Shown piece after piece: positions 51,408 to 59,992 of a DNA stretch of 64,000 nucleotides. Position numbers and translations under genes: made by a program. The notes beneath the pieces were generated by a model, which saw only the letters and a list, made by a program, of their open reading frames with translations, ran no database searches and was not told the DNA's origin. How positions within the stretch are numbered: the first letter of the stretch is position 1; each line of letters begins with the position of its first letter. Origin of the DNA: Granulicella tundricola MP5ACTX9 (GTDB lineage: Bacteria; Acidobacteriota; Terriglobia; Terriglobales; Acidobacteriaceae); NCBI RefSeq assembly GCF_000178975.2, contig NC_015064.1, positions 2,356,001 to 2,420,000 on the forward strand, in the 5' to 3' direction.

Positions 51408-52640
51408 ATCGCCACCTCACCCAATTCGATCTTCCTCTCCTCCGGCGAAGCCTCCGGCGACCACTACGGCGCACAGATCATCCACGCCCTCCGAGCCTCA
51501 CTCCCCAACGCCACCTTCACCGGCCTCGGCGGCGCAGAGATGGCCCAGGCCGGCCAAACCCGCATCGTCAAAGCCGAAGACGTAGCTCACATGGGCATCA
51601 CGGAGGTCATCCTCCACGCCCCCTACATCTACTCCCAGTACCGCAAGCTGGTCGCCAGCATTCGCAGCCACCCACCCGCCGCAGCCATCCTCATTGACTT
51701 CCCCGACGTCAACTTTCGCCTCGCCAAGCACCTCAAATCCCTCGGAATACCCGTCATCTGGTTCGTCTCCCCCCAGCTCTGGGCCTGGAAGCGACGCCGC
51801 CTCCGCTGGGTCCAGCAGCGCGTCACCCGCATGCTCACCATCTTTCCCTTCGAAGAGCAGTTCTACAAAAACCGCAAAGTTCAAGCCGAGTTCGTAGGCC
51901 ACCCCCTCGCCGAACTTCCCCTCCCCACCATCACCCGCGAGGCCTACGCCGCCCACAACAACCTCGACCCCAACAAGCCCTGGATCGCCCTCCTCCCCGG
52001 CTCCCGCTGGCGAGAGATCGAGTCCAACCTCCCCACCATGGTCGAGATGGCCTGCCGCCACCCCCGCGACGTCGAGTACATCCTCCCCGTAGCCAGCACC
52101 ATAGACCGTCCCCGCCTCGCAGACTTCACCGCCGGTTGGATCAGCCACTACCCCGGCAGCGATCCCACCCTGACACTCCCCTACATCCACCTCGTCTCAG
52201 ACGCCCGTGAAGCCCTCCACCACGCCCGAGCCTCCGTCGTCGCCAGCGGTACCGCCACCGTCCAGGCCGCCCTCATCGGCAACCCCTTCCTGGTCGTCTA
52301 CAAGGTCTCCCCCATCACCTTCAAGCTGGCAAAATCTCTCGTCTGGTACCCACCCGAAGTCTGGCCCACGGAAGAGGGCACCGACCGCAACGGCAACCTC
52401 CCCATCGCCATGCCAAACCTCATCGCCGGCCGCCGCATAGTCCCGGAACTCCTTCAGGAACGTTTCAATCCCGACGCCCTCTCAGAAGCTCTTACCCCGC
52501 TCCTCAGAGACACCCCCACCCGTCAGCGCCAGCTAGAGGACCTCGCCGCCCTCCGCCAGTGCCTCACCACTCAGGGTCCCACCCCAATAGTAAGAGTCCG
52601 GGACGCTGTTCTCTCCGTCCTCCCACCTTCCGTCAATTAG
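51408..52640 (+). CDS. lpxB: Lipid-A-disaccharide synthase without a usual start codon
   Basis: LpxB joins UDP-diacylglucosamine and lipid X. The conserved N-terminus IFLSSGEASGDHYGA starts at 51429, and IWFVSPQLWAWKRRR, LPGSRWREIESNLP and ASGTATVQAALIGNPF follow, so the protein is complete. In this frame the only codons between the stop at 51396-51398 and the conserved start lack ATG, GTG, TTG and CTG. An ATC at 51408 (giving ATSPNSIFLSS) is the best candidate. The first ATG, at 51540, would remove the GEASGD motif. It may be an AUC start, a sequencing error or an inactivating change. It is divergent from queG by about 20 bases. Confidence 0.8.
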   Translation: MATSPNSIFLSSGEASGDHYGAQIIHALRASLPNATFTGLGGAEMAQAGQTRIVKAEDVAHMGITEVILHAPYIYSQYRKLVASIRSHPPAAAILIDFPDVNFRLAKHLKSLGIPVIWFVSPQLWAWKRRRLRWVQQRVTRMLTIFPFEEQFYKNRKVQAEFVGHPLAELPLPTITREAYAAHNNLDPNKPWIALLPGSRWREIESNLPTMVEMACRHPRDVEYILPVASTIDRPRLADFTAGWISHYPGSDPTLTLPYIHLVSDAREALHHARASVVASGTATVQAALIGNPFLVVYKVSPITFKLAKSLVWYPPEVWPTEEGTDRNGNLPIAMPNLIAGRRIVPELLQERFNPDALSEALTPLLRDTPTRQRQLEDLAALRQCLTTQGPTPIVRVRDAVLSVLPPSVN

Positions 52641-52675
52641 GATGACAGCTACAGCCTCACCAGGAGAGACCAGAG

Positions 52676-52879
52676 ATGCGCATGATCATGTTGGACGGCC
52701 GAGCCATCAATCCCCACGCCATCGTCTACATCGAAAACTACCGTGGCAACTCACCCGACGAGCAAAGCATGGTCAACCTCATCGGCGGCGGCAAGATCAT
52801 CTGCAGCATGAAAGCCGAAGCAGCCCGCAAGTTCATCAACGCCGCCATGGACGAAGCGGAAGCAATCACGCCTGCCTGA
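52676..52879 (+). CDS. Small protein, FlbD-like layout, function unknown
   Basis: A 67-residue protein with a good ribosome binding site (AGGAG, 9 bases before the ATG). It reads as a short beta-rich fold: LDGRAINPHAIVYIENY, then MVNLIGGGKIICSM and an Ala-rich helix (AEAARKFINAAMDEAEA). The layout (L-x-G ... I-E ... G-x-x-I) recalls FlbD/YlzI-type small proteins and LytTR strands, but the match is weak. It follows lpxB by 36 bases and may be co-transcribed. Confidence 0.55.
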   Translation: MRMIMLDGRAINPHAIVYIENYRGNSPDEQSMVNLIGGGKIICSMKAEAARKFINAAMDEAEAITPA

Positions 52880-52885
52880 GACTCG

Positions 52886-53515
52886 TCAGTTCGCCACCGT
52901 CACAGCTCTTCCCACAAACTCCTCACTCGTGAGTTGTTCCACCAGAAACCGCGCCAGGTCTCCCCGCGTAATCGACTCCGCCAACTCTCCCTGCCCCAAG
53001 ACACGCACCACCCCCGTCTCATCCGAGTCCTTCAGCACAGGCGGCCGCACCAGCACCCAGTCAACATCACTGTGCTTCACCTCATCCTCCATAGCCGTCT
53101 TATCCGGCAGCGCCCCGCGCAGAAACACCGGAAGCAGAAGATGGTCATAGAACCACCCCGCAGACTCCCGGCTCTCCCCAACCCCCATCACAGAGATCAC
53201 CACCAGCCGCTTAGCCCCCACCTTCCCCATCACCTCCAGCACCACCTTCGCCGCATCTCGCTCCATCGTCGTCTCCAGAAACGGCTTCGTTCCGCCAATC
53301 GCGTCGACCACCCCCTGGCAACCAGCCATCGCCGCCTCCAGCTTCGAAGGATTCCTCACATCCCCATGGAACACCTCCGCCCCCGCCGGCATCGGGTGCT
53401 TCTCCTCGCTCTCCGCGCTGTGCACCAACGCCACAACCTCATGCCCCACCGCCAACGCCTTCTCCACCACCAACCGCCCGGACTTCCCACCTGCCCCAAT
53501 CACCAATACCTTCAT
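52886..53515 (-). CDS. NmrA/SDR-like NAD(P)-binding protein
   Basis: A 209-residue atypical short-chain dehydrogenase. The Rossmann motif VIGAGGKSGRLVVEKAL (residues 5-20) is of the GxxGxxG type, and the fold continues with FHGDVRNPSKLEAAM and LVVISVMGVGESRE. The YxxxK motif is missing, as in NmrA and SDR_a5 proteins, which act as redox sensors or flavin reductase-like enzymes. DWVLVRPPVLKD is typical for this group. It is convergent with the small gene and divergent from the copper chaperone by 68 bases. Confidence 0.8.
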   Translation of the reverse strand: MKVLVIGAGGKSGRLVVEKALAVGHEVVALVHSAESEEKHPMPAGAEVFHGDVRNPSKLEAAMAGCQGVVDAIGGTKPFLETTMERDAAKVVLEVMGKVGAKRLVVISVMGVGESRESAGWFYDHLLLPVFLRGALPDKTAMEDEVKHSDVDWVLVRPPVLKDSDETGVVRVLGQGELAESITRGDLARFLVEQLTSEEFVGRAVTVAN

Positions 53516-53583
53516 CGCATCTCACCTCACCCCTCAGATGCAGCCCCCGCATACATCATTGCCTCCCCGGCATCCAATACTTT

Positions 53584-53778
53584 ATGACCACTCTCCGCAT
53601 AGAAAATATGCACTGCGCCGCCTGCATCCGCCGCGTCACCCAGGCCCTCAACTCTCTCCCCAACACCACCGTAGAGGAAGTCCAACTAGGAGCCGCCCGC
53701 ATAGAAACCCAGGCCACACCCGATCAGATCCAGGCCGCCATGCAAAAAACCGGCTTCCCCACCCACATCGAATCCTAA
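53584..53778 (+). CDS. Copper chaperone, HMA domain (CopZ-like)
   Basis: A 64-residue single HMA domain with the metal site MHCAAC (residues 9-14) and the usual beta-alpha-beta pattern (VTQALNSLPN, ARIETQATPDQIQAAMQKTGF). It carries Cu(I) to the ATPase encoded 75 bases downstream. No strong ribosome binding site is seen at the ATG. Confidence 0.88.
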   Translation: MTTLRIENMHCAACIRRVTQALNSLPNTTVEEVQLGAARIETQATPDQIQAAMQKTGFPTHIES

Positions 53779-53786
53779 CCACAGCA

Positions 53787-53820
53787 CCTCCGTGTCCTCA
53801 GCACTTTCCTCCGTGCCCTC
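53787..53820. repeat. CCTCCGTG(T/C)CCTC direct repeat
   Basis: Two near-identical 13-mers, 53787-53799 and 53808-53820 (21 bases apart), in the gap between copper chaperone and ATPase. The wording is like the 'ccgtgtcctccgtggtta' repeat scattered in many environmental genomes. Confidence 0.45.
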
Positions 53821-53853
53821 CATGGTTATCTTTTGTCTTTGTCCCGTCAGCCT

Positions 53854-56058
53854 ATGCAAACCCTCACCCTCCCGATAACCGGAATGTCCTGCGCCGCCTG
53901 CTCCGCCTACATCGAGCAGACCCTGAACGCCCTACCCGGCGTTGAATCCGCATCCGTGAATCTTCTCGCCAACCAGGCCACCATCACCTCCACCCTCCCA
54001 CCCGAAGCCCTGATCACCGCCATCCAGGACGCCGGCTACGACGCCACCCTCCCCTCACCCGAACTCGAAGGGGTGCCCCATGTCTCGCCTCTGAGACATG
54101 GGTTCCCACAGCTCTCAACCAGAGCGTTCACCGCCCTGACCATCGCCGCCGCTTCCATGCTCCTCAGCATGACGACGCTCCCCGCCACCCCCCTCCGCTA
54201 CACCCTCCTCGCCCTCACCCTCGTCGTCATGCTCGCCCTGAGCCCAGAAACCTATCGCCGAGCCTTCACCGCAGCGCGCCACCGCACCACCAACATGAGC
54301 ACCCTCGTCGCCATAGGCACCCTGGCCGCTCTCGCCTGGTCCCTCACCGCCACCATCGCCCCGCAGATCTTCATCACCCACGGTCTGGCCCCCGACGTGT
54401 ACTACGAAGCAATCGACTTCATCCTCGCCTTCCTCCTCCTCGGCGCATGGCTGGACTCCCGCGCCAAGCTCCGCACCCAGTCCGCCCTCGCCGCCTTCGC
54501 CCAGCTCACCCCATCCACCGCCAGAGTCCTGCGCAACAACACCGAGATAGAACTCCCCCTCGCCGCCCTCCACCCCGGCGACCAGATCCTCCTCCTCCCC
54601 GGCGAGCGCATCCCCGTCGACGGCACCGTCCTCCTTGGCACCTCCACGGTCGATGAATCCCTCCTCACCGGCGAATCCATCCCCGTCCTCAAATCCCCAC
54701 AATCCCCCGTCATAGGCGGCACCATCAACCTCGACGGCCCCCTCACCATCGAAGCCACCACCCTCGGCGCAGACTCCGTCCTCTCCCAACTCCGCCGACT
54801 CCTCTCAGAGGCCCAGTCCAGCCGAGCCCCCATGCAGAAGCTCGCAGACCGCGCCTCCGCCATCTTCGTCCCCACCGTCCTCGCCCTCGCCGCCCTAACC
54901 TTCGCCGCCTGGCTCCTGCTCGATCACTCCCTCCCCCGAGCCTTCGCCGCAGCCATAGCCGTCCTCGTCATCGCCTGCCCCTGCGCCATGGGCCTCGCCG
55001 TCCCCGCAGCCTTGACGGTAGGCATCGGCCGAGCCGCCCAGCTAGGCATCCTCGTCAAAAACGGCGAAGCTCTCGAGCGTCTGGCCCAAACACGCAACCT
55101 CGCGCTGGACAAAACCGGCACCCTAACCGAAGGCCGTCCCAAGATCGTAGCCGCCCACTTCGCCCCCAACCTCAGCCCAGAAGACCACCAACACCTCCTC
55201 CAACTAGCCGCCGCCCTCGAGCGCCACTCCGAGCACCCCCTAGCCAAAGCCGTCCAGTCCTACATCCCAACCCACACCCCCTTCACCCTAACCAACATAA
55301 AAACCATCCCCGGCCAAGGCATCACCGCCACCTACAACAACCAACAAATCACCATAGGCAACGAAGCTCTGAGCCACCAAAACCGGGTGCCCCAGGTCCG
55401 GACTCTCGGACCTGGGTTTCCACAGCCCTCAACCCCAACCACCAAACTTCACCTCACCATCAATAACCAACTTCAACTAACCCTCGAAGCCACCGACACC
55501 CTCCGAGAATCAGCCCCCCAAGCCCTCACCCAACTAAGCACCCTTGGCATCACCCCCCACATCCTCACAGGCGACAACGCCGCCACAGCCGCCGCCATAG
55601 CCAACCTCTTAAACATCCCCGCAGCCCAAATCCACGCCCACCTACTACCCGCAGACAAACTAACCATCATCCAGCAACTCCAGCAACAAGCCCCCACCGC
55701 CATGGCCGGCGACGGCATCAACGACGCCGCAGCCCTCGCCCAGGCCGACACCGGCATAGCCATCAGCGGCCAGAACGTCGGCACCGACCTCACCCGCGAA
55801 GCCGCCGACCTCGTCTTATTGCGTCCAGACCTGACGTTGATCCCAACCAGCATCCGCCTCGCCCGCCGCACCACCCGAACCATGCGCCAGAACCTGGGCT
55901 GGGCCGTCGCCTACAACCTCCTCGGCCTCCCCATAGCCGCCGGCGCGCTCTATCCTCACTTCCACATCCTCCTCAGCCCCGCCCTCGCCTCCGCCGCCAT
56001 GGCTCTCTCCAGCATCTCCGTCCTCTTCAACTCCCTACGCCTCCGCCGCTTCGAATAA
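53854..56058 (+). CDS. copA: Copper-exporting P1B-type ATPase with two embedded repeats
   Basis: About 734 residues from the ATG at 53854 (TTG at 53833 is possible). An N-terminal HMA domain (MSCAAC, 10-15), eight hydrophobic helices, the actuator motif LLTGES, the ion-channel CPC in IACPCAMGLA, the phosphorylation site DKTGTLTEG, the HP of SEHPLAKA and GDGINDAAALAQA are all present. It exports Cu(I) at the cost of ATP. Two short repeat B copies are translated in frame, at residues about 73-85 (linker after the HMA domain) and 510-524 (nucleotide-binding domain). No catalytic motif is hit. Confidence 0.94.
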   Translation: MQTLTLPITGMSCAACSAYIEQTLNALPGVESASVNLLANQATITSTLPPEALITAIQDAGYDATLPSPELEGVPHVSPLRHGFPQLSTRAFTALTIAAASMLLSMTTLPATPLRYTLLALTLVVMLALSPETYRRAFTAARHRTTNMSTLVAIGTLAALAWSLTATIAPQIFITHGLAPDVYYEAIDFILAFLLLGAWLDSRAKLRTQSALAAFAQLTPSTARVLRNNTEIELPLAALHPGDQILLLPGERIPVDGTVLLGTSTVDESLLTGESIPVLKSPQSPVIGGTINLDGPLTIEATTLGADSVLSQLRRLLSEAQSSRAPMQKLADRASAIFVPTVLALAALTFAAWLLLDHSLPRAFAAAIAVLVIACPCAMGLAVPAALTVGIGRAAQLGILVKNGEALERLAQTRNLALDKTGTLTEGRPKIVAAHFAPNLSPEDHQHLLQLAAALERHSEHPLAKAVQSYIPTHTPFTLTNIKTIPGQGITATYNNQQITIGNEALSHQNRVPQVRTLGPGFPQPSTPTTKLHLTINNQLQLTLEATDTLRESAPQALTQLSTLGITPHILTGDNAATAAAIANLLNIPAAQIHAHLLPADKLTIIQQLQQQAPTAMAGDGINDAAALAQADTGIAISGQNVGTDLTREAADLVLLRPDLTLIPTSIRLARRTTRTMRQNLGWAVAYNLLGLPIAAGALYPHFHILLSPALASAAMALSSISVLFNSLRLRRFE
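54070..54107. repeat. Repeat B, short form, in copA linker
   Basis: CCCATGTCTC, loop GCCTCT, then GAGACATGGG: a perfect 10-bp stem. Translated as GVPHVSPLRHGFP. Confidence 0.82.
55381..55424. repeat. Repeat B, short form, in copA N-domain
   Basis: CCCAGGTCCG, loop GACTCT, then CGGACCTGGG: a perfect 10-bp stem. Translated as NRVPQVRTLGPGFPQ. Confidence 0.82.
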
Positions 56059-56134
56059 AGCTGACAGCTGGAAGAAATAAGCATCCTCGTCCTCGCCACG
56101 AACCCATCCAACCAACCTCGCCTGTAACAAGTCC

Positions 56135-56148
56135 TACAATCACCAGAG
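56135..56148 (+). promoter_or_regulatory. Possible -10 box for larECB
   Basis: TACAAT (56135-56140) lies eight bases before the ATG of larE, so the transcript would have almost no leader. No -35 box is apparent. Confidence 0.35.
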
Positions 56149-56988
56149 ATGCTTTTAGCAGAAAAATCCGCCCTCCTCTACCAGACCTTGCAAGACCTGG
56201 GGTCCGTCCTCATCGCCTACTCCGGCGGCACAGACTCCGCCTACCTCGCCTACGCAGCCCACCAAACGCTCGGCGATAAAATGCTAGCCGTCATAGCCGA
56301 CTCCCCATCCCTCCCCCGAGCAGAACTAGCCCAGGCCCTGGCCTTCACTGCCACCCACAACATCCCCACCCACATCCTCCAGACCGACGAACTGGAAAAG
56401 CCCGACTACATCCGCAACGACGCCCGCCGCTGCTTCCACTGCAAGGACACCCTCTTCGCCGCCATGGAGTCCTACCGCGCCACCTACGCCTTCGCCCACC
56501 TGGCCTACGGCATGAACCTCGACGACCAGGGCGACTTCCGCCCCGGCCAGCAAGCCGCAACTCTCCATAACGCAGTAGCCCCCCTGGTCACCGCGCACCT
56601 AACCAAAAAAGAAATCCGCCTCTTAGCCCAGCAAGCCAACCTCACCCTCTGGGACAAGCCCGCCAGCGCCTGCCTCTCCAGCCGCATCGAGTACGGCCGC
56701 CCCGTAACCCGCGAGAACTTAAGCCAGGTCGAGCAAGCCGAAGCGGCCCTCCACACCCTCGGCTTCCCCCAGGTCCGAGTCCGCCACCACGGCGATCTAG
56801 CCCGCATAGAGATCGCCCGCGAAGACCTCCCTCGCGCCCTATCCCTCGCCGTCCTCGACCAGATCACCGCCGCCCTCAAACCCCTCGGCTTCCTCTATAT
56901 CGCCCTCGACACCCAGGGCTACCGCACCGGCAGCATGAACGCCGCCCTCATCCCATACATTACCCCCGCAGAAAGAATCGCAAAATGA
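56149..56988 (+). CDS. larE: LarE, sulfur transferase for the nickel-pincer cofactor
   Basis: A 279-residue PP-loop enzyme that activates the cofactor precursor with ATP and inserts sulfur. The PP-loop YSGGTDSAYL is at residues 24-33. C175 in PASACLSSRI is placed as the sacrificial Cys of Lactiplantibacillus LarE (C176). Two more Cys, C95 and C98 in ARRCFHCKD, could hold an Fe-S cluster, as described for LarE types that are not sacrificial; which type applies here is open. It overlaps larC (ATGA) and starts the operon. Confidence 0.93.
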   Translation: MLLAEKSALLYQTLQDLGSVLIAYSGGTDSAYLAYAAHQTLGDKMLAVIADSPSLPRAELAQALAFTATHNIPTHILQTDELEKPDYIRNDARRCFHCKDTLFAAMESYRATYAFAHLAYGMNLDDQGDFRPGQQAATLHNAVAPLVTAHLTKKEIRLLAQQANLTLWDKPASACLSSRIEYGRPVTRENLSQVEQAEAALHTLGFPQVRVRHHGDLARIEIAREDLPRALSLAVLDQITAALKPLGFLYIALDTQGYRTGSMNAALIPYITPAERIAK

Positions 56989-58316
56989 GAATCGCCTACC
57001 TCGACTGCTTCGCCGGCATCTCCGGCGACATGTTCCTCGGAGCCCTGATCGGCACCGGAGTCCCCTTGGAAGTCCTGCAAGACGCCGCCACGGCCATGAA
57101 CCTCAACGTCACCCTCAAGCAGGAAACAGTCGACCGCAGCGGCATCTCCTCCATCAAGATCCACGTCCTCGAAGGCGACAAACCCGCAGAGGGCCAGGCC
57201 CCCGACACCTTCACCCACCAGGCCGCCCCACACGTCCACACCCACGCCCCCAAGACCCAACACCAACACAAAACCGGCCACCCCCACACCCACGAGGAAC
57301 CACACACACACGATCACCCCCACGTCCACGGCCGCTCCCTCTCAGTCATCCGCACCATGATCCAGGCTGCCCCCCTCGCCCCCGCAGTCAAAACCCTAGC
57401 CATCCAAACCTTCGAGCTTCTCGGTCAGTCCGAAGCCAAGATCCACAACGTCCCCGTAGACGACATCCACTTCCACGAGGTCGGAGCCGTAGATGCCATC
57501 ATCGATATCGTCGCCGCCTCCGCCGGCATCGTCCACCTGAACATCGGCACCTGGCACGCCTCTCCGGTCAACGTAGGTGGCGGCATGGTCGTCTGCGCCC
57601 ACGGCACCTTCCCCGTCCCCGCCCCCGCCACCGCAGACCTTCTCCGCAACATCCCCACCTACTCCGCCCACATCCAGAAGGAACTCGTCACCCCCACCGG
57701 TGCCGCCATCCTCCGCGCCCTCTCACCCACCTTCGGCCCCCAGCCCCCCATGTCCATCGCCTCCATCGGCTACGGAGCCGGCACCCGCAACCCCGAATCC
57801 TTCCCCAACGTCCTCCGCCTCTCAATCGGCGAATCGGGTGCCCCAGGTCCGGACTCTCGGACCTGGGTTTCCACGGAAACCACCCAGGAAATCAGAGTCA
57901 TAGAAACCAACATAGACGACGCCACACCTCAACTCCTCGCCCACGTAGCCGACCTCGCCCTGAAGCAAGGAGCCCTCGACGTCACCTTAACCCCCGTCAT
58001 TATGAAGAAGGGCCGTCCCGGCACCATAGTCACCGTTCTCTGCACGCCAGCAGACCAATCCACCCTCACCCAACTCCTCCTAACCGAACTTCCCACCCTG
58101 GGAGTCCGCACCCGCACCGAAACCCGCACCATCCTCGACCGCACCCACCGCACCGCCGAAACCCCCTACGGCCCCATCCGCATCAAGTCCGGCTCCCTCA
58201 GCGGCACCCTCCTCAACGAAACCCCCGAGTACGAAGACTGCCGCGCCGCCGCCGCCGCCCACAAAGTCCCTCTCAAAACCGTCCAACAAGCAGCCTTGGC
58301 AGCACCGTCAAAATGA
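56985..58316 (+). CDS. larC: LarC, nickel insertase of the pincer cofactor, one open frame
   Basis: A 443-residue CTP-dependent cyclometallase that inserts nickel into the pincer nucleotide. The N-terminal YLDCFAGISGDMFLGAL is the family signature, followed by a His-rich loop (about 68-118) suited to Ni storage, then FHEVGAVDAIIDIVA and GGGMVVCAHGTFPVPAP. The C-terminal half (ETNIDDATPQLLAHV onward) is LarC2. In Lactiplantibacillus the two halves are joined by programmed frameshifting; here they are one frame, and a repeat B segment (residues 284-297) lies right at their junction. Overlaps both neighbours by ATGA. Confidence 0.93.
   Translation: MRIAYLDCFAGISGDMFLGALIGTGVPLEVLQDAATAMNLNVTLKQETVDRSGISSIKIHVLEGDKPAEGQAPDTFTHQAAPHVHTHAPKTQHQHKTGHPHTHEEPHTHDHPHVHGRSLSVIRTMIQAAPLAPAVKTLAIQTFELLGQSEAKIHNVPVDDIHFHEVGAVDAIIDIVAASAGIVHLNIGTWHASPVNVGGGMVVCAHGTFPVPAPATADLLRNIPTYSAHIQKELVTPTGAAILRALSPTFGPQPPMSIASIGYGAGTRNPESFPNVLRLSIGESGAPGPDSRTWVSTETTQEIRVIETNIDDATPQLLAHVADLALKQGALDVTLTPVIMKKGRPGTIVTVLCTPADQSTLTQLLLTELPTLGVRTRTETRTILDRTHRTAETPYGPIRIKSGSLSGTLLNETPEYEDCRAAAAAHKVPLKTVQQAALAAPSK
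57834..57875. repeat. Repeat B, short form, in larC
   Basis: CCCAGGTCCG, loop GACTCT, then CGGACCTGGG: the same stem and loop as the copy at 55381, but read in another frame (SGAPGPDSRTWVST). Confidence 0.85.
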
Positions 58317-59086
58317 ACCCCACCACCCTCCTGGCCCTCTTAGCCGAAGTAGAACGCGGCACCCTCACCCCGGAATCCGCCGCCACCCGCCTCGCCTCCA
58401 TGCCCTTCGAAGTCCTGAACACGGACCAAACCGAAGAAGCCCGCATAGACCATCACCGCCTCCTCCGCACCGGCCTGCCCGAGGTCATCTACGCCGCCGG
58501 CAAAACCCCCGCCCAAACCGCCAACATCTTCGCCACCATGGCCGCCACCGGCACCGCAGTCCTGGCCACAAGAGCCACGCAAGCCCACTACGAAGCCGTA
58601 GCCGCCTTAACCCCCACAGCCGTCTACCAAGCCACAGCCCGCTGCATAACCCAGCAACCCACACAGCATTCAGCCCCAAAGGGCCACATAGCCGTCCTCT
58701 GCGCTGGCACCTCAGACCTCCCCGTAGCAGAAGAAGCCGCCGTCACAGCCGAGCTCTTCGCCTGCAAGGTCACCCGTCTCTACGACGTAGGCGTAGCCGG
58801 CCTCCCCCGCCTCCTCGCCGTCCGCCCCCAACTGATGGAAGCCGATTGCGTCATCGTCTGTGCCGGCATGGAAGGAGCCCTGCCCTCAGTCGTAGGAGGT
58901 CTGGTAGCCGTCCCCGTCATAGCCGTCCCCACCTCGGTCGGCTACGGAGCCAGCTTCGGCGGCACCAGCGCTCTTCTAGGCATGCTCAACTCCTGCTCCC
59001 CCAACGTCACCGTTGTCAATATAGACAACGGCTTCGGTGCAGCCTATACGGCCACTATGATCGCCAGAGCCACACATCCCCGGTGA
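58313..59086 (+). CDS. larB: LarB, pincer-cofactor carboxylase/hydrolase
   Basis: A 257-residue enzyme of the AIR-carboxylase (PurE) type that carboxylates and hydrolyses nicotinic acid adenine dinucleotide, the first step of the cofactor. The C-terminal PurE-like half has VLCAGTSDLPVAEEAAVTA, DVGVAGLPRLLA, VCAGMEGALPSVVGGL and GYGASFGGTSALLGML. The N-terminal half has EARIDHHRLLRTGLPEVIYAAGKT. It overlaps larC by ATGA and completes the set of three biosynthetic genes. Confidence 0.95.
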   Translation: MNPTTLLALLAEVERGTLTPESAATRLASMPFEVLNTDQTEEARIDHHRLLRTGLPEVIYAAGKTPAQTANIFATMAATGTAVLATRATQAHYEAVAALTPTAVYQATARCITQQPTQHSAPKGHIAVLCAGTSDLPVAEEAAVTAELFACKVTRLYDVGVAGLPRLLAVRPQLMEADCVIVCAGMEGALPSVVGGLVAVPVIAVPTSVGYGASFGGTSALLGMLNSCSPNVTVVNIDNGFGAAYTATMIARATHPR

Positions 59087-59152
59087 TGCCCTTAGGGCAA
59101 AGCTAAGATACCCCTAACAAAGTCTCACGCCACTAGAACCGGAGGTTGCGCA

Positions 59153-59944
59153 ATGTCTTGGCTCCAACCATCTTTCTGCTCTTGCACCAAAGTCGTGGCT
59201 ACAGCCTGCCTGCTGATGACTGGCCTGATATCCACTCACAGTGCAGCCCAGGCAACCACCGACCAACCTCAGCCCCTCTCGTACAGCTGCCAATACACAA
59301 AGACCCCTCCCACAGTCGACGGCCGCCTGAACGATCCCGCATGGCAGTCAGCCGCATGGACCAGCGACTTCGTCGATATCGAAGGGCCCGCAAAAGACAA
59401 GCCCCGTTATCGAACCCGCATGAAGATGCTCTGGGATGACAACTATCTCTACATCGCAGCAGAGCTACAGGAGCCCGAGGTCAAAGCCACCCTGACCAAG
59501 CACGACTCCGTCATCTTCAAAGACAACGACTTCGAGCTGTTTCTCAAGCCCCTGCCCGAAACCCAAAGCTACTACGAATTCGAGATCAACGCCCTCAACA
59601 CAGGCTGGGACCTCTTCCTCAACAAGCCGTACCGAGAAGGAGGAAAGGCTGATAACAGTTGGGACATCGAGGGCCTGAAGACCGCAGTCGCCGTAAATGG
59701 AACCCTGAATAACCCGAACGACAAGGACGTAGGATGGACGGTTGAGATAGCCATCCCCCTGACAGCATTCCAACCCCGGCAGGACGTCCCGCACCCCACC
59801 TTAGGCACAATCTGGCGCGTAAACTTCAGCCGCGTCGAGTGGAAAGCCGGACAGCCCAAAGAAGACAACTGGGTCTGGACCCCACAGGGCCTCATCAACA
59901 TGCACGTCCCGGATCGCTGGGGCTACCTCCGCTTCACTCGCTGA
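59153..59944 (+). CDS. Secreted CBM9-like carbohydrate-binding protein
   Basis: A 263-residue exported protein: signal peptide (ending HSAAQA, about 33), then a family 9 carbohydrate-binding fold with TPPTVDGRLNDPAWQSAAW, KMLWDDNYLYIAAELQEP, DNDFELFLKP, YEFEINALNTGWDLFL and GWTVEIAIPL. It probably binds xylan, cellulose or other plant polysaccharide. The ATG at 59153 has GGAGG seven bases upstream. It is the last plus-strand gene and converges with the sugar-acid operon, with which it shares an apparent carbohydrate theme. Confidence 0.85.
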   Translation: MSWLQPSFCSCTKVVATACLLMTGLISTHSAAQATTDQPQPLSYSCQYTKTPPTVDGRLNDPAWQSAAWTSDFVDIEGPAKDKPRYRTRMKMLWDDNYLYIAAELQEPEVKATLTKHDSVIFKDNDFELFLKPLPETQSYYEFEINALNTGWDLFLNKPYREGGKADNSWDIEGLKTAVAVNGTLNNPNDKDVGWTVEIAIPLTAFQPRQDVPHPTLGTIWRVNFSRVEWKAGQPKEDNWVWTPQGLINMHVPDRWGYLRFTR

Positions 59945-59992
59945 TCCCGAGTCAGAGGTCGCTCCGCAGGCGGGACTTAGTGCAACAACCAC

